64,000 nt of DNA. It comes from Streptomyces sp. KL109B. GTDB lineage: Bacteria > Actinomycetota > Actinomycetes > Streptomycetales > Streptomycetaceae. Of this stretch, positions 13,035 to 22,740 are shown piece by piece. Positions within the stretch are counted from its first letter, which is position 1, and every line of letters begins with the position of its first letter. A program made the translations under genes and the position numbers. The stretch is from positions 434,001-498,000 of the forward strand of contig NZ_JASERL010000003.1 of assembly GCF_030766935.1 (NCBI RefSeq). Reading direction: 5' to 3'. The notes under the pieces are model-generated. The model did not search any database, was not told the DNA's origin, and saw only the letters and a list, made by a program, of their open reading frames with translations.

Positions 13035-14155
13035 AGCCGCTCCACCGTCCCGTCCGACACCGCGTACCGGGTGCCGGCCAGGACGTCCGGTACGTCGTCG
13101 TCGACGGCGGCCGTGACGAGGACCTGCTCACCCGGCGCCACGAGCTCCGCCAGCCGCTCCCTGCGGCGCGCGTCCAGCTCGGCGAAGACGTCGTCGAGCA
13201 CGAGCACCGGCTCGTTCCCCTCGGCACGCAGCAGGTCGTATGAGGCAAGGCGCAGCGCCAGCGCGTACGACCAGGACTCGCCGTGGCTCGCGTAGCCCTT
13301 GGCGGGCAGCTGGCCGAGTTTGAGGACCAGTTCGTCGCGGTGCGGGCCGACCAGTGTGACGCCCCGCTCGATCTCCTGCTTGCGCGCACCCTCAAGGGCC
13401 GCCATCAGCTGCTCGTACAGCTCCTCGCGCGCGTGCCCGACGATTTCGGGGGACGAGGGCTTGTACTCCAGGGCGATCGGTCCGCCGCCGGGCGCCAGTT
13501 GCTCGTACGCCTTGTCGGCCAGCGGCTGGAGCGTCGCGATCAGGTCGAGGCGCTGCGCGAGCAGCTCCGCGCCCGCGCGCGCGATGTGCTGGTCCCACAC
13601 GTCGAGCGTGGACAGGTCCATGGAGCGCCCGCCGTGCCGCCGCGCGAGCGCCGCGGACTTCAGGAGCGTATTGCGCTGCTTCAGGACACGGTCGTAATCG
13701 GAACGCACCCCGGCCATCCGCGGCGAGCGCGCGGTGATCAGCTCGTCGAGGAAGCGCCGCCGCTCCCCGGGGTCCCCCTTGACCAGCGCGAGGTCCTCGG
13801 GCGCGAACAGCACCGTGCGTACGATCCCCAGCACGTCACGCGGCTTGACCTGCGAGGAGCGGTTGATGCGGGCGCGGTTGGCCTTGCCGGGGTTGAGTTC
13901 GAGCTCGATGAGCTGCTGGCGGTCGCCCTGGCGCACCTGCGCCCGGATCACGGAGCGCTCGGCGCCCATGCGGACCAGCGGGGCGTCCGAGGAGACGCGG
14001 TGGCTGCCGAGGTTGGCCAGATAGCCGACGGCCTCCACGAGGTTCGTCTTGCCCTGCCCGTTCGGGCCCACGAACGCGGTGACGCCCGGTTCGAGTGCGA
14101 CCTCGGCCCGGGCGTACGAGCGGAAGTCGGCCAGCGACAGATGCGTGACGTGCAT
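13031..14155 (-). CDS. recF: DNA replication and repair protein RecF
   Basis: A 374-residue SMC-like ABC ATPase that helps load RecA at gaps. Walker A GPNGQGKT is at residues 30-37, the signature region includes [13 protein letters not shown], and Walker [13 protein letters not shown] is at about 317-328. Length and motifs match the family. It starts 68 bp after gnd and overlaps the DUF721 gene by four bases. Confidence 0.97.
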   Translation of the reverse strand: MHVTHLSLADFRSYARAEVALEPGVTAFVGPNGQGKTNLVEAVGYLANLGSHRVSSDAPLVRMGAERSVIRAQVRQGDRQQLIELELNPGKANRARINRSSQVKPRDVLGIVRTVLFAPEDLALVKGDPGERRRFLDELITARSPRMAGVRSDYDRVLKQRNTLLKSAALARRHGGRSMDLSTLDVWDQHIARAGAELLAQRLDLIATLQPLADKAYEQLAPGGGPIALEYKPSSPEIVGHAREELYEQLMAALEGARKQEIERGVTLVGPHRDELVLKLGQLPAKGYASHGESWSYALALRLASYDLLRAEGNEPVLVLDDVFAELDARRRERLAELVAPGEQVLVTAAVDDDVPDVLAGTRYAVSDGTVERL

Positions 14156-14223
14156 GGTCGTGGGCCGACCTCCCCCAACGTTCTGAACAGCGGTTTTCTA
14201 CAGGTGTGGAGCGTTTGTGGGCG

Positions 14224-15099
14224 CTACTTCTTCTCGACGGCGTGGCCGCCGAACTGGTTCCGCAGCGCCGCGATCATCTTCATCTGCGGCGAGTCCTCCT
14301 GCCGCGAGGCGAAGCGCGCGAAGAGCGACGCGGTGATCGCCGGGAGCGGGACGGCGTTGTCGATGGCGGCCTCCACGGTCCAGCGGCCCTCGCCGGAGTC
14401 GGCGGCGTAACCGCGCAGCTTGTCCAGGTGCTGGTCCTCGTCGAGGGCGTTGACCGCGAGGTCGAGGAGCCAGGAGCGGATGACCGTGCCCTCCTGCCAG
14501 GAGCGGAAGACCTCGCGGACGTTGTCCACGGAGTCGACCTTCTCCAGGAGCTCCCAGCCCTCGGCGTAGGCCTGCATCATCGCGTACTCGATGCCGTTGT
14601 GGACCATCTTCGCGAAGTGGCCCGCGCCGACCTTGCCGGCGTGCACGGAACCGTAGTCGCCCTCGGGCTTGAGGGCGTCGAAGACCGGCTGGACCTTGGC
14701 GACGTCCTCGGCGGAGCCGCCGTACATCAGCGCGTAGCCGTTCTCGAGGCCCCAGACGCCGCCTGAGACGCCGCAGTCGACGAAGCCGATGCCCTTGGCC
14801 GCCAGCTCCTCGGCGTGCTTCTCGTCGTCCGTCCAGCGCGAGTTGCCGCCGTCGACGACGACGTCGCCGGGCTGGAGGAGTTCGCCGAGTTCGTCGATGG
14901 TGGACTGGGTCGCGGCGCCGGCCGGGACCATCACCCACACCACACGCGGGCCCTTGAGCTTGCCCACAAGCTCTTCGAGGCTGTGGACGTCCGCGAGGTC
15001 CGGGTTGCGGTCGTAGCCGAAGACGGTGTGGCCCGCGCGGCGGATGCGCTCGCGCATGTTGCCGCCCATCTTGCCGAGGCCGACGAGACCGAGCTCCAT
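14224..15099 (-). CDS. gnd: 6-phosphogluconate dehydrogenase, NAD-type short form (decarboxylating)
   Basis: A 291-residue enzyme that oxidises 6-phosphogluconate to ribulose 5-phosphate and CO2 (pentose phosphate pathway). The N-terminal Rossmann loop GLVGLGKMGGNM is at residues 5-16. Further motifs are VVDGGNSRW, GVSGGVWGLENGYALMYGG and catalytic KMVHNGIEYAMM. The length fits the GndA/YqeC-type enzyme of about 300 residues rather than the 470-residue NADP form. The ATG at 15099 is preceded by AAGGAA. Insertion between dnaN and recF is normal in Streptomyces. Confidence 0.93.
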   Translation of the reverse strand: MELGLVGLGKMGGNMRERIRRAGHTVFGYDRNPDLADVHSLEELVGKLKGPRVVWVMVPAGAATQSTIDELGELLQPGDVVVDGGNSRWTDDEKHAEELAAKGIGFVDCGVSGGVWGLENGYALMYGGSAEDVAKVQPVFDALKPEGDYGSVHAGKVGAGHFAKMVHNGIEYAMMQAYAEGWELLEKVDSVDNVREVFRSWQEGTVIRSWLLDLAVNALDEDQHLDKLRGYAADSGEGRWTVEAAIDNAVPLPAITASLFARFASRQEDSPQMKMIAALRNQFGGHAVEKK

Positions 15100-15226
15100 C
15101 AGTGGTTCCTTACGTTGCGACGGCGCGTGAGGTGGTGCGGGGCGGTACGAGCGCACGCGCGCGTGGCGTGCTCGTAGCCCTCGTACCTGGGTCCGAGCCT
15201 AAACCCGGACGCTCCCGCACACCTGT

Positions 15227-15265
15227 GGGCATAGCCGCTCAGGCGAACCCCGAGCGGCTATGCCC
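15227..15265 (-). terminator. terminator or attenuator after dnaN
   Basis: A perfect 14-bp inverted repeat (15227-15240 with 15252-15265, 11-nt loop) starts 10 bp after the dnaN stop and lies upstream of gnd. It has no strong T-run. Confidence 0.6.
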
Positions 15266-15275
15266 CTCAGGAGCC

Positions 15276-16406
15276 TCAGCCGGACAGCCGCACCGGCATG
15301 ATCAGGTACTTGTACGCGTCGTCCGCCTCGGCGTCCAGGGCCGGCTTGCCGGAGAGCAGCGCTGGCTTGGTCGACGTCGTGAACGACAGCTGGGCGACCG
15401 GGGAGTCGATCGCGCTCAGGCCGTCGAGCAGGAAGGTCGGGTTGAAGGCGATGGAGATGTCGTCGCCCTCCAGGTTCGCGTCCACCCTTTCCACAGCCTG
15501 TGCGTCGTCGCTGGAGCCGGCCTCCAGGATGAGCACGCCCTGCTCGAAGCTGAGCCGCACCGGGGTGTTGCGCTCGGCGACGAGGGCCACACGCTTGACG
15601 GCCTCCACGAAGGGGGCGGTCTCGATGACGGCCACGGAGTTGAACTCCGTCGGGAACAGCGTGCGGTACTTCGGCAGGTCGCCTTCCAGGAGGCGGGTGG
15701 TGGTGCGGCGGCCCGCGCCCTCGAAGCCGATGAGGCCCTCGCCCGCGCCGGAGCCGGACAGCGCCAGCGTCACCGTGTCACCGCTCGTGAGCGCCTTCGC
15801 GGTGTCCAGGAGCGTCTTGGCGGGCACCAGGGCGACGGCGGACGCCTCCGGGTCCTCGGGCTTCCACAGGAAGTCGCGGACCGCGAAGCGGTAGCGGTCG
15901 GTGGAGGCCAGCGTCACCGTGTCGCCCTCGATCTCGATGCGCACACCGGTGAGGACGGGCAGCGTGTCGTCGCGGCCGGCCGCGATGGCCACCTGGGAGG
16001 CGGCGGCGGCGAAGACCTCGCCAGGGACGGTGCCCGTGGCGGTCGGCATCTGCGGCAGCGCCGGGTACTCCTCCACAGGAAGCGTGTGGAGTGTGAATCG
16101 CGAGGAACCGCAGACGACGGTGGCTCGTACACCGTCTGTGGAGATCTCCACCGGACGGTTGGGCAGAGCGCGGCAGATGTCGGCGAGCAGGCGGCCGGAG
16201 ACGAGCACCGTGCCCTCCTCGTCGACCTCCGCGTCCACCGAAACGCGTGCCGAGACTTCGTAGTCGAAGCTCGACAGGCTGAGTGCGCCTTCCTCGGCCT
16301 TCAGCAGAAGGCCCGCGAGGACGGGCGCAGGCGGTCGTGCCGGAAGGCTGCGCGCCGCCCAGGCCACCGCCTCCGCGAGTACGTCGCGTTCCACCCGGAT
16401 CTTCAC
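15276..16406 (-). CDS. dnaN: DNA polymerase III sliding clamp (beta subunit)
   Basis: A 376-residue ring clamp that tethers replicative and repair polymerases to DNA. The three repeated clamp folds can be followed, and the family C-terminus YLIMPVRLSG is present. The start is GTG 16406 with GAGG upstream. It lies on the left flank of oriC, transcribed away from it. Confidence 0.98.
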   Translation of the reverse strand: MKIRVERDVLAEAVAWAARSLPARPPAPVLAGLLLKAEEGALSLSSFDYEVSARVSVDAEVDEEGTVLVSGRLLADICRALPNRPVEISTDGVRATVVCGSSRFTLHTLPVEEYPALPQMPTATGTVPGEVFAAAASQVAIAAGRDDTLPVLTGVRIEIEGDTVTLASTDRYRFAVRDFLWKPEDPEASAVALVPAKTLLDTAKALTSGDTVTLALSGSGAGEGLIGFEGAGRRTTTRLLEGDLPKYRTLFPTEFNSVAVIETAPFVEAVKRVALVAERNTPVRLSFEQGVLILEAGSSDDAQAVERVDANLEGDDISIAFNPTFLLDGLSAIDSPVAQLSFTTSTKPALLSGKPALDAEADDAYKYLIMPVRLSG

Positions 16407-16598
16407 TTAAGCCGCCTCCTGCTGTTGCTGGCTGCTCTCGCCCTGCTTGGTCTTCGGTCTGCCGTCTGCATCGGCAGACGTGGTGTCGCTCGGCCCACAG
16501 CTGGGGAGAACGACGGGGACCAGTCTGACGCACGGCACTGACAGTCGTTGCCCGCCTCGGTCAAGTCGCGTCGAACCGCGGCCGAGGGTCCGAGACCG

Positions 16599-17175
16599 AC
16601 TTGTGCACAGCCCCCTCTTCGAAACGAATTCCCAGCTCTTACTAGTTGGGGGTAGTAGTAGGGGCTGTGGAAAGCGTGGATAACCGCTAAATCGCAGGTC
16701 AGAGGCGGTTTTTTGTCCACTGCGGCTGTGGGCCGAGACGGTGGACAACCGGCGCTCGCTGTGGACGGCGGAAAGTTCTGCACACCCGATGCACAGCCTG
16801 GGGCGACTTCTCCCCAGCGCCGTCCCCAGCTTTACCCCAGTTCTCCCCAGCCCAACCAAGCACCTTGGTGTGACGCCTTTCACTCGGCGGAGTGAGATGG
16901 CGCGTTGCATTGCCGAACAGTGGACAGCCGTGTGGAGAAGCCGCCGATCACTGTGCACAACGATCCTGAGCCTGTGGGTTGCCGGTGGACAACGTTACGC
17001 ACAGGCTGTGGAGGAAAGATCTTTCCACAGTCTGTGGAGATCACCTTTCCACGAATCCACAGGCGTCTGACCTGGCCTGATGTCATGTCAGAGGGGTGCT
17101 CTGTGGACGCCATCTGGACAACTTTCCAGTCCCCAGGGTGTGGACCGCAAAAACCAGGCAGATCTGTGGAGAACA
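16599..17175. other. oriC: chromosomal replication origin oriC
   Basis: The 941-bp gene-free interval between dnaN and dnaA is packed with nonamers related to TTGTCCACA. Plus-strand copies include 16601-16609 (TTGTGCACA), 16713-16721 (TTGTCCACT) and 17021-17029 (CTTTCCACA). Minus-strand copies include 16675-16683 (TTATCCACG), 16740-16748 (TTGTCCACC), 16760-16768, 16919-16927, 16931-16939 (TTCTCCACA), 16952-16960 (TTGTGCACA), 16984-16992 (TTGTCCACC), 17033-17041, 17102-17110, 17113-17121 (TTGTCCAGA), 17139-17147 and 17165-17173 (TTCTCCACA). Most differ by one or two bases from consensus, as known for Streptomyces oriC. A palindrome GGAAAGATCTTTCC (17013-17026) lies between facing boxes. DnaA binding here unwinds DNA and recruits DnaB. 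Confidence 0.95.
16808..16849 (+). repeat. array of four variant nonamers inside oriC
   Basis: Four same-direction nonamers, TTCTCCCCA (16808), CCGTCCCCA (16820), TTTACCCCA (16831) and TTCTCCCCA (16841), start 12, 11 and 10 bp apart. They resemble DnaA boxes with A replaced by C at position 7. The spacing is close to one helical turn. Confidence 0.7.
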
Positions 17176-17270
17176 CCCGTAACGCGGCGGGGAATCGAAC
17201 ACCGGCCCCGAAGGGCAGGGCTGCGGACAGGGCTGCGGACGGGGACATGGACAGGACGGGGACATGAAGA

Positions 17271-17303
17271 AGGGCGCTCCGGGAGTCCTTCCCGAAGCGC
17301 CCT
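17271..17303 (-). terminator. terminator of dnaA
   Basis: A hairpin of 8 + 5 bp with one mismatch (17271-17284 with 17290-17303, 5-nt loop) starts 45 bp downstream of the dnaA stop on the minus strand, at the edge of oriC. The T-run is weak. Confidence 0.65.
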
Positions 17304-17347
17304 GCGAGCGACCTACAAGCACCTGGCGAGCCGCAACTGGGCTGCTG

Positions 17348-19468
17348 TCAGCCGTTCTTGATGCGGTTGGTGAGCTCGGTGACCTGGTTGTAGATGGAGC
17401 GCCGCTCGGCCATCAGCGCGCGGATCTTGCGGTCCGCGTGCATCACGGTCGTGTGGTCGCGGCCGCCGAACTGCGCGCCGATCTTCGGCAGCGACAGGTC
17501 GGTCAGCTCGCGGCACAGGTACATGGCGATCTGTCGGGCCGTCACCAGCACGCGGCTGCGCGAGGATCCGCACAGGTCCTCGACGGTGAGGCCGAAGTAG
17601 TCCGCGGTCGCCGCCATGATGGCCGACGCCGTGATCTCCGGAGCCGCGTCCTCGCCGCCGGGGATCAGGTCCTTGAGGACGATCTCCGTCAGCCCCAGGT
17701 CCACCGGCTGCCGGTTGAGCGACGCGAACGCCGTGACCCGGATCAACGCCCCTTCCAGCTCACGGATGTTGCGCGAGATGCGGGACGCGATGAACTCGAG
17801 CACCTCCGGAGGCGCGTTGAGCTGCTCCTGCACCGCCTTCTTACGAAGGATGGCGATACGGGTCTCCAGCTCGGGCGGCTGGACGTCCGTGATCAGGCCC
17901 CACTCGAACCTGTTGCGCAGCCGGTCCTCCAGGGTCACCAGCTGCTTGGGCGGCCGGTCGCTGGAGAGCACGATCTGCTTGTTGGCATTGTGGAGCGTGT
18001 TGAAGGTGTGGAAGAACTCCTCCTGCGTCGACTCCTTGTCCGCGAGGAACTGGATGTCGTCGACCAGCAGGATGTCCATCTCGCGGTACCGCTTCCGGAA
18101 GGAGTCGCCCTTGCCGTCGCGGATCGAGTTGATGAACTCGTTGGTGAACTCCTCGGAGCTCACGTAGCGCACGCGCGTGCCCGGGTAGAGGCTGCGGGCG
18201 TAGTGCCCGATCGCGTGCAGCAGGTGCGTCTTGCCGAGGCCCGACTCCCCATAGATGAACAGGGGGTTGTACGCCTTGGCGGGTGCTTCGGCGACGGCGA
18301 CCGCGGCCGCGTGCGCGAAGCGGTTCGACGCGCCGATGACGAACGTGTCGAAGAGGTACTTGGGGTTCAGGCGCGCCGTCGGCTCACCGGGCCCGGTGGC
18401 CGGCGCGGGCTGCGCCGCCAGGGGGCCGGGGGCGCCACTGGGCACGCCACGGTTGCCGGGCCCTCCGGGACCGCTCGGGCCTGCTGGGCCGTGGCCGCCG
18501 TCCAGGCCCGGTCGACCGCCCATCGCGGGCTTGCCGGGCTCACGCCGCTGCGGCCGCTCGCGCCCCGGCTCGTACGAACCGCGCTCTTCGTAGGACGACC
18601 GCTCTTCATAAGAAGAGCGGTCCTCGTAGGAGCGGTCCTCGTAGGGACGTTCTTCGTAAGAGGAAGAGCGGTCCTCATAGGAGGGGCGGTCCTCGTATGA
18701 GGACCGCTCTTCATAAGAGGGGCGGTCCTCGTAGGAAGGTCGGTCCTCGTACGGAGGGCGGCCGTCGGCCTTCTGTTCGTACGGGGGGCGCTCCGGCTGC
18801 TGGTCGTAGCGACCGCGCTCCTGCTCGTACGGCTGCTGCTGTTCGTAGGGCGGCCGCTCCGGCTGCCGGTAGTCGTGCTGCGGCTGCTGCGCGGGCGTCG
18901 CGTACGGGTCGCGCTCCGGGAAGCCGAGCCGGGGCTGCTGCCAGTTGTAGTCGTCCTGCTGCGGGCGTGGCCAGGCGCCCGGCTCGGGGCGCTGGTAGTC
19001 CGGGTAGGCGGGCCGGGCGGTCGGCAGCGGGTCGGGGCGGGGGGCCGGGGGCTGCTCGGCGCGCGGGCCCTGGCCGTGCTCGTCCGCGCCGCGGCGCTCG
19101 TAGCCGTCGTACGGCTGCGGCTCGGGGTCCTCGTAGCGGTGCTGCGGGGCCGCGGGGGCCGGGGCCGGCGGCGTGGGAGCGGGGGGCTCGCCCACGGAGT
19201 CGTCGACGGTGATCGCGATCCGGATGGGGCGGCCGCACTCGCGGCTGAGGGTCTCGCTGACGACCGGGGCGAGGCGGCCCTCGAGTACGCCCTTGGCGAA
19301 TTCGTTCGGCACGGCGAGCAGCGCGGTGTCGGCGACGAGTGCCAACGGCTGACAGCGCCGGATCCAGTGCTCGTCCTTCGTCTCGACGCCCTGCCCGCGA
19401 CCTTCCCCGAGGAGTTGCTCCAGAACTCGTGGCCACACTGCGGCAAGATCGGCAGGTACGTCAGCCAC
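17348..19468 (-). CDS. dnaA: chromosomal replication initiator protein DnaA
   Basis: A 706-residue initiator. Domain I (about 1-100) interacts with partners. Domain II is a very long disordered linker (about 110-370), Tyr/Glu/Arg/Pro-rich with many SYEDR/SYEER repeats at about 229-295. Domain III is AAA+ with Walker [11 protein letters not shown] (about 408) and Walker [10 protein letters not shown] (about 470). Domain IV binds DnaA boxes ([19 protein letters not shown], then [15 protein letters not shown]). Well-known streptomycete DnaA proteins are about 620-660 residues, so the linker is longer than usual here. The start is GTG 19468. The upstream region has two facing DnaA-box-like nonamers, suggesting autoregulation. 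Confidence 0.98.
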   Translation of the reverse strand: MADVPADLAAVWPRVLEQLLGEGRGQGVETKDEHWIRRCQPLALVADTALLAVPNEFAKGVLEGRLAPVVSETLSRECGRPIRIAITVDDSVGEPPAPTPPAPAPAAPQHRYEDPEPQPYDGYERRGADEHGQGPRAEQPPAPRPDPLPTARPAYPDYQRPEPGAWPRPQQDDYNWQQPRLGFPERDPYATPAQQPQHDYRQPERPPYEQQQPYEQERGRYDQQPERPPYEQKADGRPPYEDRPSYEDRPSYEERSSYEDRPSYEDRSSSYEERPYEDRSYEDRSSYEERSSYEERGSYEPGRERPQRREPGKPAMGGRPGLDGGHGPAGPSGPGGPGNRGVPSGAPGPLAAQPAPATGPGEPTARLNPKYLFDTFVIGASNRFAHAAAVAVAEAPAKAYNPLFIYGESGLGKTHLLHAIGHYARSLYPGTRVRYVSSEEFTNEFINSIRDGKGDSFRKRYREMDILLVDDIQFLADKESTQEEFFHTFNTLHNANKQIVLSSDRPPKQLVTLEDRLRNRFEWGLITDVQPPELETRIAILRKKAVQEQLNAPPEVLEFIASRISRNIRELEGALIRVTAFASLNRQPVDLGLTEIVLKDLIPGGEDAAPEITASAIMAATADYFGLTVEDLCGSSRSRVLVTARQIAMYLCRELTDLSLPKIGAQFGGRDHTTVMHADRKIRALMAERRSIYNQVTELTNRIKNG
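18586..18780. repeat. tandem codon repeats in the dnaA linker
   Basis: Within dnaA an imperfect 12-18-bp unit encoding S-Y-E-D/E-R recurs about a dozen times, alternating [12 protein letters not shown] and RSYED versions. It expands domain II and shows slippage-like growth. Confidence 0.8.
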
Positions 19469-19604
19469 AGGGCACGCTCTCTCGCTGGTCCCACGAACGT
19501 GTGATTCCTGGGAGGGGTCGGGAAGAAAATCGGGTGGGGCGGTGAGAAGGGAACGAATCGGAGTTCAGCCACGGTAGTCAGCGCGACCGCTGCGGTTCAA
19601 GTTG

Positions 19605-19625
19605 TTGTCCCCAGCCTGTGGACAG
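19605..19625. promoter_or_regulatory. pair of facing DnaA-box-like nonamers upstream of dnaA
   Basis: TTGTCCCCA (19605-19613, plus) and CTGTCCACA (19617-19625, read on minus) face each other with 3 bp between, about 140 bp before the dnaA start. Each has one mismatch to TTGTCCACA. They are likely sites for DnaA autoregulation. The surrounding 382-bp gap 19469-19850 also holds the divergent dnaA and rpmH promoters. Confidence 0.65.
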
Positions 19626-19646
19626 TGTCCCCCGCATGACGCCGGT

Positions 19647-19676
19647 TTGACCGGATGGCGTAGCCGCGCGTACCGT
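19647..19676 (+). promoter_or_regulatory. probable rpmH promoter
   Basis: TTGACC (19647-19652) and TACCGT (19671-19676) lie 18 bp apart, resembling -35 and -10 elements of the main sigma factor, about 175 bp upstream of rpmH. Confidence 0.4.
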
Positions 19677-19850
19677 AACCAGGTCGAGTTGTCGATGGCT
19701 GCTGCCGCCTGCCTCCGATGGGCAAGGTCACGATCCACAGTTCTTGCGGGCCGTGTAGCGGTGCACTCGGGCGTATTCGCGAGCTACTCGTGGGCGCACG
19801 GTGACAGCCAGGCGATGTCCCGCCACCACACGTTTTTCAGGAGCCCCCGA

Positions 19851-19988
19851 GTGAGCAAGCGCACCTTCCAGCCGAACAACCGTCGCCGCGCCAAGACCCA
19901 CGGCTTCCGCCTGCGTATGCGCACGCGTGCCGGCCGCGCGATCCTCGCGTCCCGCCGTGGCAAGGGTCGCGCCCGCCTGTCCGCCTGA
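19851..19988 (+). CDS. rpmH: 50S ribosomal protein L34 (bL34)
   Basis: A 45-residue, very basic protein with the family pattern [28 protein letters not shown] and the ending [13 protein letters not shown]. The start is GTG 19851 with CAGGAG 8 bp before it. It is the first gene of the rightward rpmH-rnpA-yidD-yidC-jag-rsmG series found next to most bacterial dnaA genes. Confidence 0.97.
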   Translation: MSKRTFQPNNRRRAKTHGFRLRMRTRAGRAILASRRGKGRARLSA

Positions 19989-20007
19989 TCGCGGAACAGG
20001 TCATGAC

Positions 20008-20379
20008 GTGCTGCCTACCGAGTATCGGCTGAGGCGGCGCGAAGACTTCGCGACCGCGGTACGCCGGGGACGTCGGGCCGGACGCCCGCTTCTCGTCGTC
20101 CATCTACGCAGCGGTTCAACGGACCCGCACGTGACCGGGGAGACTCTCTCCCCACCGCGTGCGGGTTTCGTCGTGAGCAAGGCCGTGGGTGGCGCCGTCG
20201 TACGCAACGCGGTGAAGCGCAGGCTTCGGCACCTCATGCGCGACCGGGTGGCTTCGTTGCCCCCAGGTAGCCTGGTAGTCGTACGCGCGTTGCCCGGAGC
20301 GGGCGACGCGACCCACGCACAGCTGGCCCGAGACCTGGATGCCGCCCTCAAGCGGCTGCTGGGAGGGGGCGCGCGATGA
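20008..20379 (+). CDS. rnpA: ribonuclease P protein component
   Basis: A 123-residue basic protein subunit of RNase P, which trims tRNA 5' ends with the RNA subunit. The family motif [21 protein letters not shown] is present at about residues 55-75. The GTG at 20008 lies 19 bp after rpmH. Its stop overlaps the yidD start (ATGA), so the genes are coupled. Confidence 0.95.
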   Translation: MLPTEYRLRRREDFATAVRRGRRAGRPLLVVHLRSGSTDPHVTGETLSPPRAGFVVSKAVGGAVVRNAVKRRLRHLMRDRVASLPPGSLVVVRALPGAGDATHAQLARDLDAALKRLLGGGAR

Positions 20380-20726
20380 AGTACCCACTGCTCGCTTTGA
20401 TCAAGATCTACCAGTGGACCATCAGTCCACTGCTCGGTCCGGTGTGCAAGTACTACCCGTCGTGCTCCCACTATGGCTTCACCGCCATTGACCGGCACGG
20501 GGCAATCAAGGGAACAGCACTCACCGCCTGGCGAATCCTTCGGTGCAATCCGTGGTCGCTGGGCGGCGTCGACTATGTTCCGCCACGCAAGCGTCCGCGC
20601 TGGCACGAGATGCTGCGTGCGGCATGGCGCGGGGACAAACACACGGCCCCCGCCGTTGAGGGCGACAGCCCCTCTGCACAGGACAATAAGTCCGGAGCGA
20701 CTTCGCCCAACGCCCAAGGAGCCTGA
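20376..20726 (+). CDS. yidD: membrane protein insertion efficiency factor YidD
   Basis: A 116-residue small protein with the family signature [20 protein letters not shown] and [27 protein letters not shown], plus a charged C-terminal extension. YidD sits at the inner face of the membrane and aids insertion by YidC, whose gene starts 8 bp downstream. Confidence 0.95.
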   Translation: MKYPLLALIKIYQWTISPLLGPVCKYYPSCSHYGFTAIDRHGAIKGTALTAWRILRCNPWSLGGVDYVPPRKRPRWHEMLRAAWRGDKHTAPAVEGDSPSAQDNKSGATSPNAQGA

Positions 20727-20734
20727 TCAGGGAC

Positions 20735-22057
20735 ATGATTTCCGATATCGCCAACGCTGTTTCAGGCGTTTTCGCGTTCCTCACGACCCCGGTGTCGTGG
20801 GTCATCGTCCAGTTCCACACGGTCTACGGGGCGATCTTCGGCCCTGATACCGGCTGGGCCTGGGGCCTGTCGATCGTGTCCCTGGTGGTCCTGATCCGGA
20901 TCTGCCTGATCCCGCTCTTCGTCAAGCAGATCAAGTCGACCCGGAACATGCAGCTGCTCCAGCCTCAGATGAAGGCGATCCAGGAGCGCTACAAGAACGA
21001 CAAGCAGCGTCAGTCCGAAGAGATGATGAAGCTGTACAAGGAGACGGGTACCAACCCGCTCTCCTCGTGCCTTCCGATTCTCGTGCAGTCGCCGTTCTTC
21101 TTCGCCCTGTACCACGTGCTCGCGGCCATCGCCGAGGGCAACACCATCGGCGTCATCAACCAGGACCTGCTGGACAGCGCCCAGAAGGCGCACATCTTCG
21201 GTGCCCCGCTGGCCGCCAAGTTCATGGACAGCGCCGACACGGTCCAGGCGATGGGGGCCTCGCTGACCGACGTCCGCGTGGTCACCGCGGTCATGATCAT
21301 CATGATGTCGGCGTCGCAGTTCTACACGCAGCGCCAGCTGATGACGAAGAACGTCGACCTGACGGTGAAGACGCCGTTCATGCAGCAGCAGAAGATGCTG
21401 ATGTACGTCTTCCCGCTGATCTTCCTCTTCATGGGCATCAACTTCCCCGTCGGTGTCCTCGTCTACTGGCTGACCACCAACGTGTGGACCATGGGCCAGC
21501 AGATGTACGTGATCAACCGGAACCCCACTCCGGGCTCCAAGGCCCAGGCCAAGATGCTCGAGGGGCTGCAGAAGCACGTCGTCGAGCACAGCGCCACGCG
21601 CAACAAGCGCGAGCGGAACATCGTCAAGGCGATCGTCGCCAAGGGCCGCGACCGCAACGAGTACGAGCGCAAGTTCATCAACGGTCTGAGCAAGGCCGGC
21701 CTCGCGGCGCAGACCGACGGCACTGTGGCCAAGGGCGCCTCCACCGAGGAGCTGGACGAGGACGGTCTGCCGAAGGGCGCGCCGAAGCGCCAGCAGCCCA
21801 AGCGGCAGTCCAAGTCGCAGCGTCAGTCCGGTGGCTCCGGTGCCCAGGGTGCGGCGAAGGAGGACTCCGTTCCCTCGGATGCGGAGAAGACGTCGCTGTC
21901 CAAGGACGACGGTCCGCAGGACGCCAAGCCGCAGGCCAAGGGCAAGCAGCAGTCCGGCGGCGCCAAGCCGGCGGGCGGCTCCCAGCAGCGCAGCAAGGCC
22001 AAGTCCGGGCAGCGCAAGGGCGGCCCGCAGCGGCCCAAGTCCTCGTCCAAGAAGTAA
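20735..22057 (+). CDS. yidC: membrane protein insertase YidC
   Basis: A 440-residue Oxa1/YidC insertase of the Gram-positive type: a short N-terminus, five predicted hydrophobic segments and the core [20 protein letters not shown] region with its conserved Arg/Lys. Further family segments are [21 protein letters not shown] and [21 protein letters not shown] long Lys/Gln/Ser-rich cytoplasmic tail (about 300-440) may bind ribosomes. It inserts membrane proteins alone or with SecYEG. An acceptable ribosome site, AGGGAC, precedes the ATG at 20735. Confidence 0.96.
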   Translation: MISDIANAVSGVFAFLTTPVSWVIVQFHTVYGAIFGPDTGWAWGLSIVSLVVLIRICLIPLFVKQIKSTRNMQLLQPQMKAIQERYKNDKQRQSEEMMKLYKETGTNPLSSCLPILVQSPFFFALYHVLAAIAEGNTIGVINQDLLDSAQKAHIFGAPLAAKFMDSADTVQAMGASLTDVRVVTAVMIIMMSASQFYTQRQLMTKNVDLTVKTPFMQQQKMLMYVFPLIFLFMGINFPVGVLVYWLTTNVWTMGQQMYVINRNPTPGSKAQAKMLEGLQKHVVEHSATRNKRERNIVKAIVAKGRDRNEYERKFINGLSKAGLAAQTDGTVAKGASTEELDEDGLPKGAPKRQQPKRQSKSQRQSGGSGAQGAAKEDSVPSDAEKTSLSKDDGPQDAKPQAKGKQQSGGAKPAGGSQQRSKAKSGQRKGGPQRPKSSSKK

Positions 22058-22119
22058 TCCCTCGACTCACCCGTCGTAAGACGTTGGCGCAAGCCTTGAC
22101 GCAAGAAGGAGCCCATCCC

Positions 22120-22632
22120 GTGACGGAAGGCACCACCTCCGCCGCTGCCGAGGGTGGCGACACCCTGACCCGCCTCGAGCAGGAGGGTGAGATCGCCGCG
22201 GACTACCTCGAAGGCCTGCTGGACATCGCCGACCTCGACGGCGACATCGACATGGACGTGGAGGCCGACCGGGCCGCCGTTTCCATCGTCAGCGACTCGA
22301 GCAGCCGCGATCTGCAGAAGCTGGTCGGCCGGGACGGAGAGGTCCTCGAGGCGCTCCAGGAGCTGACCCGTCTCGCGGTGCACCGGGAGACCGGGGACCG
22401 CAGCCGCCTGATGCTGGACATCGCCGGCTACCGCGCCAAGAAGCGTGCCGAGCTCACCGAGCAGGGCGCCAAGGCCGCGGCTGAGGTGAAGAGCACCGGT
22501 GAGCCGGTCAAGATGAAGCCGATGACGCCCTTCGAGCGCAAGGTCGTCCACGACGCCATCAAGGCCGCCGGCCTGCGCAGCGAGTCCGAGGGCGAGGAGC
22601 CGCAGCGCTTCGTCGTCGTGCTTCCTGCCTGA
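22120..22632 (+). CDS. jag: Jag/KhpB family R3H-KH RNA-binding protein
   Basis: A 170-residue cytoplasmic protein. After an acidic N-terminus it has a KH domain (SRDLQKLVGRDGEVLEALQELTRL) and a C-terminal R3H domain (TGDRSRLMLDIAGYRAKKR, then MTPFERKVVHDAIKAAGLRSESEG and RFVVVLP). The family binds RNA and is usually found after yidC. The long Jag N-terminal domain of firmicutes is absent. GTG 22120 follows AAGGAG. Confidence 0.92.
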   Translation: MTEGTTSAAAEGGDTLTRLEQEGEIAADYLEGLLDIADLDGDIDMDVEADRAAVSIVSDSSSRDLQKLVGRDGEVLEALQELTRLAVHRETGDRSRLMLDIAGYRAKKRAELTEQGAKAAAEVKSTGEPVKMKPMTPFERKVVHDAIKAAGLRSESEGEEPQRFVVVLPA

Positions 22633-22651
22633 TCGGCAGTACGTCGTCTTC

Positions 22652-22679
22652 CGGCCCCGTCTGTTCGCAGGCGGGGCCG
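22652..22679 (+). terminator. terminator after jag
   Basis: Stems CGGCCCCG and CGGGGCCG enclose CTG/CAG pairs and a TTCG loop (22652-22679), followed by ATCTTTG. It lies 19 bp past jag and before rsmG, so rsmG probably has its own promoter. Confidence 0.75.
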
Positions 22680-22740
22680 ATCTTTGTCAGCCTGATAGTC
22701 AGCACTTACTGCGGTAGCGCGGTACGGAAGGACGGTCCCC

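Noticed and set aside
16682..16710. AACCGC...GCGGTT followed by a T-run, terminator-like, in oriC
   Set aside because: The stem is only 6 bp with a 17-nt loop, and no rightward gene ends here. The T-run is better explained as part of the AT-rich patch next to a DnaA box.
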